This document shows positions 1-4,894 of a DNA stretch of 7,409 bases, in pieces. A program made the translations under genes and the position numbers. Position 1 is the stretch's first letter; the number at the start of each line of letters is the position of its first letter. The DNA lies in contig JALSIF010000314.1 of assembly GCA_026981635.1 (NCBI GenBank), positions 1-7,409 of the forward strand, in the 5' to 3' direction. The notes under the pieces are model-generated. The model did not search any database and was not told the origin of the DNA. It saw only the letters and a program-made list of their open reading frames with translations. This DNA is from JALSIF01 sp026981635 [NCBI: bacterium]. Lineage in GTDB: Bacteria > 4484-113 > JALSIF01.

Positions 1-385
1 TGATGCGGGCCATGATGTCACTGCCGAAACGGGCATCCAGGGGTGAGGAGAAGTTGAGCATCCCCACCACCTCACCCGCTCCCTCGGGGAGACGGTCGGC
101 CCTGGTCTCGTCGCGGAAGGAGCGGCTGGAGATGCGCACCGTCTCCTCCCCCTCAAAGGCCTGTTCGGGAAAGTCCACCCTGGTGGTCTGGGAAAACTGG
201 TCCGCGTCAGCAAGATAGATAAAGTCATAGAAGGTGGGATTGACCACCGTCTCGCTCACCTCCCGGCCCAGCACGATGGCGCTGCCGGGAAAGGTGCTGG
301 CCGAGCGGATGGTGCCCGTGCCGCAGGCAGAAAGCAGTGCCATGAGAAGTCCCAGACCGGCTAGGGTTAGGTAGCAGGTTCTCAT
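1..385 (-). CDS. Putative lipoprotein, unknown family (C-terminus beyond left edge)
   Basis: An ATG at 385-383 opens a reading frame with no stop down to base 1, so 128 residues are visible and the 3' end is missing. The N-terminus is a classic lipoprotein signal: an Arg at residue 2, a hydrophobic stretch at residues 5-18, then the lipobox L-S-A-C at residues 18-21. Cys21 would be the acylated first residue of the mature protein. The protein would therefore be exported and anchored to a membrane. The mature part is acidic, with no repeats or catalytic motif that I recognise, so I assign no function. A GGTGA (397-393) lies 7 nt before the ATG and supports this start. A perfect TATAAT lies 18 nt upstream of it. 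The gene is divergent from fliS, with 77 bp between the starts, and the two may be co-regulated. Confidence 0.8.
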   Translation of the reverse strand, partial: MRTCYLTLAGLGLLMALLSACGTGTIRSASTFPGSAIVLGREVSETVVNPTFYDFIYLADADQFSQTTRVDFPEQAFEGEETVRISSRSFRDETRADRLPEGAGEVVGMLNFSSPLDARFGSDIMARI

Positions 386-403
386 AGAAGCTTCACCGCA
401 GGG

Positions 404-409
404 ATTATA
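404..409 (-). promoter_or_regulatory. Candidate -10 box (TATAAT) of the lipoprotein gene
   Basis: A perfect TATAAT on the minus strand ends 18 nt before the lipoprotein ATG. That predicts a leader of roughly 11 nt starting near the GGTGA Shine-Dalgarno. No TTGACA-like -35 is visible at 16-18 nt spacing. The box overlaps the outer bases of the G/C palindrome at 408-426. Confidence 0.5.
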
Positions 410-426
410 GCCCCCGCCGGGGGCTA
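408..426. repeat. Perfect 8-bp inverted repeat between divergent genes
   Basis: TAGCCCCC (408-415) and GGGGGCTA (419-426) are perfect inverted arms around a 3-nt GCC centre. The repeat lies between the divergent lipoprotein and fliS genes, with a candidate -10 box touching each end. It cannot be the terminator of a convergent pair, because both neighbouring genes read away from it. A shared operator or promoter spacer is a better guess. Confidence 0.6.
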
Positions 427-430
427 AATT
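425..430 (+). promoter_or_regulatory. Candidate -10 box (TAAATT) of fliS
   Basis: TAAATT fits the TANNNT pattern and lies 32 nt before the fliS ATG, giving a predicted leader of about 25 nt. No good -35 is seen at normal spacing. A dedicated flagellar sigma factor may read this region instead, but I cannot recognise a clear consensus for one. Confidence 0.35.
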
Positions 431-462
431 TGCCCCCGCCCGCTCCGATTGATTAGGTATCC

Positions 463-936
463 ATGGAGAGAGAGATTAATCCAAGCCGGAAAACCCTGAC
501 CGAATATCTGGAGCGCTCCGTGCTTGAGGCCGAGCCCGAGCGGCTGGTGCTGATGCTCTACCAGGGGGCGATCCGCTTCATCAGCGAGGCCGAGCGAGCC
601 ATTGAGGACCGCCGTCTGGACCGCGCCCACCTGAAGATCCTTCGCGCCCACGCCATCATCGGCGAGCTCTCCGCCACCCTGGACCTGGAAAAGGGTCGTG
701 ACATCGCCAAGAACCTGGCCCTCACCTACGACTACGTCCTCCATCTCCTAACCGAGGCCGACATCACCAAGGACCGCAGCCTCTTGGTCACCGCCCGCGG
801 CCTGCTGGAGCCCCTGGCCGAGGCCTGGGAGGAGGCCTTCTACGGCAAGGAGGAGACCGCCCCGTCGCCCCCCGCTCCTCCCCCCAACGGAGAGGGGGAA
901 AGCGAGCCGGTAAAGCGCCTTGACCTTACCGGCTAG
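463..936 (+). CDS. fliS: Flagellar export chaperone FliS
   Basis: FliS binds the disordered C-terminus of flagellin in the cytoplasm, keeps it from polymerising early and delivers it to the flagellar export gate. The 157-residue product shows the family pattern in order. There is a short N-terminal segment with a Tyr at residue 15 and E-A-E-P-E-R-L-V-L-M-L-Y-Q-G-A-I-R-F at residues 22-39. Next comes a helix with H-A-I-I-G-E-L-S-A-T-L-D, then L-A-L-T-Y-D-Y-V-L-H-L-L and a final helix ending near A-W-E-E-A. FliS proteins are usually about 125-135 residues. The extra 25 or so residues here form a Pro-rich, low-complexity tail (about 130-157). The start is the only well-placed ATG, preceded by a weak AGGT. 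No fliD or flagellin gene is in view. The next gene starts within 13 nt and probably shares its transcript. Confidence 0.93.
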   Translation: MEREINPSRKTLTEYLERSVLEAEPERLVLMLYQGAIRFISEAERAIEDRRLDRAHLKILRAHAIIGELSATLDLEKGRDIAKNLALTYDYVLHLLTEADITKDRSLLVTARGLLEPLAEAWEEAFYGKEETAPSPPAPPPNGEGESEPVKRLDLTG

Positions 937-938
937 TT

Positions 939-944
939 GGTGAG
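939..944 (+). promoter_or_regulatory. Shine-Dalgarno GGTGAG that decides the next start
   Basis: GGTGAG lies immediately after the fliS stop and 4 nt before a GTG at 949. It favours that GTG over the in-frame TTG at 937 and GTG at 940, which have no ribosome binding site of their own. Confidence 0.5.
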
Positions 945-948
945 CGCC

Positions 949-1317
949 GTGGAGGAAAGAGAATCCCCCCTCGCCGCCCAGCTCACCCGCTGCGAAGAGC
1001 TATGCCGTTTGGTAAGAGAGGAGATTGTTGCCGAGGAGACCGACCCGGAGAGGCTCTCCCGCCTGCTGGACGAACTTGCCTCCCGCAGCCAGACGGTGGA
1101 GCGGCTGGGCACCGCCGATCCCCCCCTGGGAGATGAAGTGATAGCCCGCCTTCGTCGGCTGATTGCCGAGGTGACCGAGCTTGCCCAGCTTGCCCGCCTG
1201 GTGGGCAGGCGCCTGGGCACCCGCCTTAAACATATAAGCAAGGGGATAAACACCCTCTCCGGCTACCAGGACCACACCCACCAATCGGTGGCCGCCCTGA
1301 TTGACCGCCGGGGATAG
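949..1317 (+). CDS. Small helical protein, candidate FliT/FlgN-like flagellar chaperone
   Basis: A 122-residue, charged protein, probably all-helical and cytoplasmic, that follows fliS by 12 nt. A first amphipathic helix covers about residues 8-53 with leucines at heptad-like spacing. A second covers about 64-103. The last 18 residues, after G-Y-Q, look less ordered. This size, helical hairpin layout and position next to fliS are what FliT or FlgN chaperones show (they hold FliD or hook-junction proteins for export). Those families are too divergent for me to make a firm match by reading, so the function is an inference from context and shape. The GTG at 949 is chosen because GGTGAG sits just upstream; starts at 937 (TTG) or 940 (GTG) would add four or three residues. 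The TAG stop lies inside the inverted repeat that precedes the ABC ATPase gene. Confidence 0.6.
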   Translation: MEERESPLAAQLTRCEELCRLVREEIVAEETDPERLSRLLDELASRSQTVERLGTADPPLGDEVIARLRRLIAEVTELAQLARLVGRRLGTRLKHISKGINTLSGYQDHTHQSVAALIDRRG

Positions 1318-1332
1318 GGGGCTCCTCCCCTA
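1315..1332. repeat. 6-bp inverted repeat spanning the stop codon upstream of the ABC ATPase
   Basis: TAGGGG (1315-1320) and CCCCTA (1327-1332) are inverted arms around a 6-nt GCTCCT loop. The left arm begins with the TAG stop of the upstream gene. The right arm ends in the first two bases of a TAAAAT -10 box. No T tract follows on the plus strand, so a terminator is unlikely. Confidence 0.45.
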
Positions 1333-1336
1333 AAAT
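1331..1336 (+). promoter_or_regulatory. Candidate -10 box (TAAAAT) of a leaderless ABC ATPase mRNA
   Basis: TAAAAT is followed by six bases (CCGCCC) and then GTGGTG. Transcription starting about 7 nt after the box would begin at the first GTG. There is no purine-rich Shine-Dalgarno between box and start, which fits a leaderless transcript. A TTGACC at 1301-1306 is 24 nt away, too far to be its -35. Confidence 0.5.
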
Positions 1337-1342
1337 CCGCCC

Positions 1343-2353
1343 GTGGTGCTGCTCAGGGTCTCGGGCCTCAGGGTGGGCTTTCCCTCCCCGCACGGCTTTA
1401 TCCCGGTGGTGGGTCCCCTGGACCTCACCATCGCCCCCGGAGAGCGGGTCGCCCTGGTGGGCGAGTCGGGCTCCGGCAAGACCCTCACCGCCCTCACCAT
1501 CGCCGGCCTTGAGCGGATGGTGGGGGCCCGCCGCACCGCCGGCACCATCACCCTGGGCGACACCGAGCTTACCCGCCTTGACGGCCGCGGCTGGCGCCGG
1601 GTGAGGGGCAGGCGGATCGGCTTCGTCTTCCAGGACCCCCTCTCCTCCCTAAACCCCCTGCTCACGGTGGGCGAACAGATCGTGGAGGCCCTGCTGGCCC
1701 ATCAGCGGATGGCCCGCCGAGAGGCCCTCGCCCGAGCGGAGGAGCTACTCGCCTCGGTGGGCATTGACCGGCCGGCGGAGCGTCTCCGGCAGTACCCCTT
1801 TGAGTTCTCCGGCGGCATGCGCCAGCGGGTGATGCTGGCCATCGCCATCGCCAACCACCCCCAGCTCCTCATCGCCGATGAGCCCACCACCGCCCTGGAC
1901 GTGACCGTCCAGGCGGGGATCATCCGCCTGATCCAAAGGCTGAGTGACCAGCTGGGCATCGCCCTCATGATCATCACCCACGACCTGGGGCTGGTGGCCC
2001 ACATCGCCCAGCGGGTGGTGGTGATGTATGCCGGCGAGCTGGTGGAGGACGCCCCGGTGGGCGAGTTCTACCGCCGCCAGCTCCACCCCTACCCGGAGCT
2101 GCTCCTTGGCTCGGTGCCCCGCCTGGACACCCCCCGCCGCACCCTTCCCCGCAGCATCCCCGGCTCACCCCCCCAGGCGGGAAGCTACCCCAGCGGCTGC
2201 CGCTTCCACCCCCGCTGCCCCCTGGCCGAGGAGGAGTGCCGCCAGCGCTCCCCCGGCTGGACCGAAATTTCCGGCCGCCGCTTCCGCTGCCTGGTCAGGG
2301 AGCGGGAGCTAGCCCGGCGCACCACCCCAGGGGAGGAGTTTCCCGCCGGCTAG
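1343..2353 (+). CDS. Oligopeptide/dipeptide ABC transporter ATP-binding protein, OppD/DppD type
   Basis: This is the cytoplasmic ATPase subunit that would power uptake of peptides, or of related solutes such as nickel complexes, through a two-permease importer. In the 336-residue product, Walker A is GESGSGKT (40-47), the Q-loop is FQDP with Gln97, the signature is FSGGMRQ (155-161), Walker B runs LLIADE (175-180) and the H-loop His is 213. All catalytic residues are intact. The C-terminal Opp/Dpp extension follows, with cysteines at 286, 292, 299 and 316 (CX5C, X6C, X16C). In mycobacterial OppD, cysteines of this domain hold an iron-sulfur cluster, so a cluster here is a reasonable inference. 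GTG 1343 fits the family N-terminus; GTG 1346 is equally possible. No permease, binding protein or second ATPase (OppF) gene lies in the window, so the substrate is unknown. Its stop overlaps that of the convergent DUF4126 gene. Confidence 0.93.
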   Translation: MVLLRVSGLRVGFPSPHGFIPVVGPLDLTIAPGERVALVGESGSGKTLTALTIAGLERMVGARRTAGTITLGDTELTRLDGRGWRRVRGRRIGFVFQDPLSSLNPLLTVGEQIVEALLAHQRMARREALARAEELLASVGIDRPAERLRQYPFEFSGGMRQRVMLAIAIANHPQLLIADEPTTALDVTVQAGIIRLIQRLSDQLGIALMIITHDLGLVAHIAQRVVVMYAGELVEDAPVGEFYRRQLHPYPELLLGSVPRLDTPRRTLPRSIPGSPPQAGSYPSGCRFHPRCPLAEEECRQRSPGWTEISGRRFRCLVRERELARRTTPGEEFPAG

Positions 2354-2961
2354 AGGGGTACCGCCGGCTTCCCCCCTTCCCCCCGCCAGCGGGCGATAAG
2401 CGCCCGCACGGCGAGGAGGGCAAAGTAGATGGCCACCACCCCGATCACCACGGGGACCAGCCAGGCCAGCAGGGTGGCGATGAGGGCAACGAGGTCCTCC
2501 AGGAAGGAGAGCGCCGGGTTGGCCAGCCCGAAGGTGAGGGCGGTGGAGGCCAGGCGGGTGCTCCCCTTGGTCAGATGGACGGCGGTGGCCGCCGTCGCCC
2601 CCGCAACCAGCCCCAGCACCACCGCCAAGATGGGGTCAATGCGGCTAACTGGCACGGCGGTGAGGATGAAACCGGCCACCGGCTTAACCGCTGTGAGCCA
2701 CGCATCCTGCAGGTGGTCCAGGGCGGGCACCTTGTCCACCAGGAGCTCAAACACCACCGCCAGGGTGAGCACGATGAGGGCGGTGTCGCTTGCCACCCAC
2801 TCCCAGCCCGATCCGGGAGCAAGCTGAACGGCGCCGGTGCGCACAAAGAGGCCCAGGGCAAGCAGGGGCAGAAAGGCCCTCAGCCCGGCCACGGTGGAGA
2901 GGGTAAAGCCCAGCAGGACCAGGTAGACGATCTGCAGGGGGTCTATCCCTTGGCCCGCCAC
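2350..2961 (-). CDS. DUF4126 family integral membrane protein
   Basis: The 203-residue product matches DUF4126, a bacterial membrane family with no established function. Segments that match my memory of the family are A-G-L-R-A-F-L-P-L-L-A-L-G (25-37), F-E-L-L-V-D-K-V-P-A-L-D (71-82), V-K-P-V-A-G (92-97), V-H-L-T-K-G-S-T-R (128-136) and L-A-N-P-A-L-S-F-L-E-D (146-156). Hydrophobic segments likely to cross the membrane lie at about 10-38, 60-76, 95-104, 111-130 and 157-185. A basic C-terminal end follows. The start is a GTG at 2961-2959, with no Shine-Dalgarno but with TATAAT only 9 nt upstream, suggesting a leaderless mRNA. It converges on the ABC ATPase gene, sharing a CTAG for the two stops, and diverges from alkA. 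Neither neighbour hints at its role. Confidence 0.88.
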   Translation of the reverse strand: MAGQGIDPLQIVYLVLLGFTLSTVAGLRAFLPLLALGLFVRTGAVQLAPGSGWEWVASDTALIVLTLAVVFELLVDKVPALDHLQDAWLTAVKPVAGFILTAVPVSRIDPILAVVLGLVAGATAATAVHLTKGSTRLASTALTFGLANPALSFLEDLVALIATLLAWLVPVVIGVVAIYFALLAVRALIARWRGEGGKPAVPL

Positions 2962-2970
2962 TCTGGGATG

Positions 2971-2976
2971 ATTATA
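2971..2976 (-). promoter_or_regulatory. Candidate -10 box (TATAAT) of a leaderless DUF4126 mRNA
   Basis: A perfect TATAAT on the minus strand is followed by 9 nt (CATCCCAGA) and then the GTG start. The expected transcription start would lie about 0-3 nt before the start codon. No -35 match is seen at 16-18 nt spacing. On the other strand the same bases read ATTATAGG, ahead of alkA, so a bidirectional promoter is possible. Confidence 0.5.
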
Positions 2977-2991
2977 GGCCCCACCGGTCCC

Positions 2992-3918
2992 ATGAAGAGC
3001 GCTCCGCCATCAACCACCACCACCCTAACCCCCCCTGCTCCCCTGAGCTGGGAGTGGACCCTGCGCACCTGGTACGACGACCACCGCTGCCTCCTCTGCC
3101 GCACAGTGGAGCAGGGCCTCTGGCGGGTGGTGGAGTGGGAGGACCGCCCCGTCCTCCTCCACCTGAGCGGGAGCCAGGGGACAGTAGAAGTGGCCTACTA
3201 CGGCCGGATGGACCAGAGTCTCCTTTGCCGCAGGGCGAGCCGCCTGCTCAACCTCCACTGGGACCGCCAGGGCTTCCTCCGCCTCGCCGCCGCCACCCCC
3301 CTCGCCCTCCTCGCCCGCCGGATGAGGGGACTTACCCTGGTGGGCTTCGCCAGCCGGTGGGAGGGGGTGGTGGCCTGCCTGGTGAGCCAGCAGCTGAGCC
3401 TCAGCGCCGCCCTCTCCATCCGAAACCGCCTCGCCCAGACCTTCGGCCAGCAGGCCTGCGTCACTCCCCAGGGCCTTCCCCTCTACACCCTGCCCCCGCC
3501 CGAGGAGGTGGCCGAGATGAGGGAGGAAGCCCTGCGGGCGGTGGGCCTTAGCCGCCCCAAGGCCCGCCACCTGAGGGAGCTTGCCCGCCTCATGGCGGAG
3601 GGGGAGTTCCCCAGCGAGGAGGAGATCCGACACCTGCCCAGGGAGCGGGCGGTGGAGCGGCTAAGGGTCCTGCCTGGCCTCGGTGAGTGGTCGGCCAACT
3701 ACCTCATGGTGCGCGCCTACGGCCACCCCGACGGCTTTCCCGCCAGCGACGCCGGCCTCCTGCGCAACCTCATGCTTGCCCTGGGAATGGAGAAAAGGCC
3801 CACCCCAGCCCAGGCGGAGGAGCTGGCCGCCCCCTTCGCCGGTCAGCGCTCCCTGCTTACCGCCCTGCTTTGGACCTGCCGGAGGGGGGAGGGAGATCTC
3901 CCCTCCCCTCGCTGTTAG
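2992..3918 (+). CDS. alkA: DNA-3-methyladenine glycosylase II, AlkA-like (HhH-GPD superfamily)
   Basis: This enzyme cuts alkylated bases such as 3-methyladenine from DNA to start base excision repair. The 308-residue product begins with a Ser/Thr/Pro-rich stretch (3-18). A divergent AlkA-type N-terminal domain follows to about residue 95, then the helical glycosylase core, where V-S-Q-Q-L-S-L-S-A-A matches the family's Q-Q-(V/L)-S segment. The helix-hairpin-helix is L-P-G-L-G-E-W-S-A-N-Y (227-237). The catalytic Asp is Asp253 in F-P-A-S-D-A-G-L, equivalent to Asp238 of E. coli AlkA. ATG 2992 is chosen because the next in-frame ATG upstream (2968) leaves only 6 bp to the divergent DUF4126 start; neither has a Shine-Dalgarno. 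The open frame continues far upstream, but only as antisense to DUF4126. fmt begins 1 nt after the stop, so the two are probably co-transcribed. Confidence 0.88.
   Translation: MKSAPPSTTTTLTPPAPLSWEWTLRTWYDDHRCLLCRTVEQGLWRVVEWEDRPVLLHLSGSQGTVEVAYYGRMDQSLLCRRASRLLNLHWDRQGFLRLAAATPLALLARRMRGLTLVGFASRWEGVVACLVSQQLSLSAALSIRNRLAQTFGQQACVTPQGLPLYTLPPPEEVAEMREEALRAVGLSRPKARHLRELARLMAEGEFPSEEEIRHLPRERAVERLRVLPGLGEWSANYLMVRAYGHPDGFPASDAGLLRNLMLALGMEKRPTPAQAEELAAPFAGQRSLLTALLWTCRRGEGDLPSPRC
3885..3910. repeat. G/C-rich imperfect palindrome at the alkA 3' end
   Basis: A G-rich arm ending GGGGAGGGAGA mirrors TCTCCCCTCCCC around the centre AGATCT. The six innermost base pairs are perfect. One extra C at 3903 then makes a bulge, and about five more pairs follow. 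It codes for the last residues of AlkA and ends 9 nt before the fmt ATG. No T tract follows, so it may be an RNA hairpin or attenuator rather than a terminator. Confidence 0.45.
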
Positions 3919-3921
3919 AAT
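3916..3921 (+). promoter_or_regulatory. Candidate internal -10 box (TAGAAT) before fmt
   Basis: TAGAAT overlaps the alkA stop codon and the annotated fmt ATG. Transcription starting about 7 nt downstream would begin just before the in-frame TTG at 3932, where the conserved Fmt N-terminus begins. There is no Shine-Dalgarno. The box may equally be a chance product of the stop-start junction. Confidence 0.3.
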
Positions 3922-4894
3922 GCCCCCTGCCTTGCGGTTCGTGCTCATGAGCTCCACCGAGTTCGGCCTTCCCCTGCTTACTGCCCTGCTGGAGCGCACC
4001 GTGCCCGGCGCCGAGCTGGTCGGGGTGGTGACCACCCCGCCCAAAGCGGCCGGCCGCGGCCTGAAACTTACCCCCTCGCCCATCGCCCAGGCTCTCTCCG
4101 CCCAGGCCCCCGAGCTGCCGGTGATGGCGCCGGAGAACCTGACCAGCAACCCCGACCTCCAGCGCACCCTCACCCGCCTCGCCCCCGACGGACTGGTGGT
4201 GGCAAGCTACGGCAAGATCATCCCCCGCTGGATCCTTGACCTCACCCCCTGGCCCCTGGGCATCCACCCCTCCCTCCTGCCCAAGCTCAGGGGTCCCAGT
4301 CCGGTGCGCACCGCCGTTCTCCAGGGCCTGACCGAGACCGGCATCACCGTCTTCATCATGGACGAGAAGGTGGACCACGGCCCCATCCTCACCCAGCGGA
4401 GGACACCGGTGGGCCGCGATGAGACCTACGGCAACCTGCTCACCCGCCTGGCCCGGCTGGGGGTGGAGGTGTTTGCCGAGGCGGTAAGCCTCATCTCCAG
4501 CAAGGTGGCCAAGCCCATCCCCCAGAACGACGAGGAGGCCACCAATACCCGCAAGTTCACCCGCCGGGACACCTTCCTGGACTTCTCCCGCCCCCGACGA
4601 GAAGTCCACAATCTGGTGCGGGCGATGAACCCCGACCTGGGGGCGGCGGCCCGCTTCCGCAGCGGACTGCTCAAGGTCTGGCGCACCAAACTTTCCGATC
4701 TAACCCCGCAAGTTGAGCTTGCTCCGGGGGAGCTTGCGGTGGTGGCCAAACAGCGCCTCCTGTTGGGCTGCGGCGACGGGCCGCTGGAGGTGCTGGAGGT
4801 CCAGCCGGAGAGCCGCAACCGGATGCCCGCCCAGAGCTTCGTAAACGGCTTTAAGCCCGCCCCCGGCGAGCGGCTGGAAAAGATTGAGCGGTGA
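3920..4894 (+). CDS. fmt: Methionyl-tRNA formyltransferase with catalytic Asn replaced
   Basis: Fmt transfers a formyl group from 10-formyltetrahydrofolate to Met-tRNA(fMet), preparing the initiator tRNA. The 324-residue product has the N-terminal formyltransferase fold: L-M-S-S-T-E-F-G-L-P (9-18), then V-V-T-T-P-P-K-A-A-G-R-G (36-47). The active-site loop is H-P-S-L-L-P-K-L-R-G (116-125), followed by D-H-G-P (152-155). His116 and Asp152 match catalytic His110 and Asp146 of E. coli Fmt (numbering from memory). The residue two before the His is Gly114, where the family has catalytic Asn108. The C-terminal tRNA-binding domain is present, with L-D-F-S-R-P, V-R-A-M-N-P and E-V-L-E-V-Q-P-E. ATG 3920 is annotated, but TTG 3932, GTG 3941 or ATG 3947 are possible, and TTG 3932 best fits the usual N-terminus. 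Its stop overlaps the rsmB start by one base. Confidence 0.9.
   Translation: MPPALRFVLMSSTEFGLPLLTALLERTVPGAELVGVVTTPPKAAGRGLKLTPSPIAQALSAQAPELPVMAPENLTSNPDLQRTLTRLAPDGLVVASYGKIIPRWILDLTPWPLGIHPSLLPKLRGPSPVRTAVLQGLTETGITVFIMDEKVDHGPILTQRRTPVGRDETYGNLLTRLARLGVEVFAEAVSLISSKVAKPIPQNDEEATNTRKFTRRDTFLDFSRPRREVHNLVRAMNPDLGAAARFRSGLLKVWRTKLSDLTPQVELAPGELAVVAKQRLLLGCGDGPLEVLEVQPESRNRMPAQSFVNGFKPAPGERLEKIER

Noticed and set aside
3-218. A plus-strand open frame of 71 codons at the left edge.
   Set aside because: It is antisense to the lipoprotein gene, which has a signal peptide, lipobox, Shine-Dalgarno and -10 box.
1301-1306. TTGACC as the -35 box of the ABC ATPase promoter.
   Set aside because: It is 24 nt from the TAAAAT box, well outside the usual 16-19 nt spacing, and it lies in coding sequence.
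1315-1332. A Rho-independent terminator after the fliS pair.
   Set aside because: The stem has only 6 bp and is followed by AAA rather than a T tract on the coding strand.
2236-2991. A long open frame running into alkA from far upstream, which would give a 560-residue protein.
   Set aside because: The extra part is antisense to the well-supported DUF4126 gene and the end of the ABC ATPase. Its translation is low-complexity Gly/His/Gln-rich and resembles no protein.
3683-3919. An upstream extension of the fmt frame through the end of alkA.
   Set aside because: It overlaps the conserved glycosylase core of alkA in another frame, and the known Fmt N-terminus begins only near 3932.
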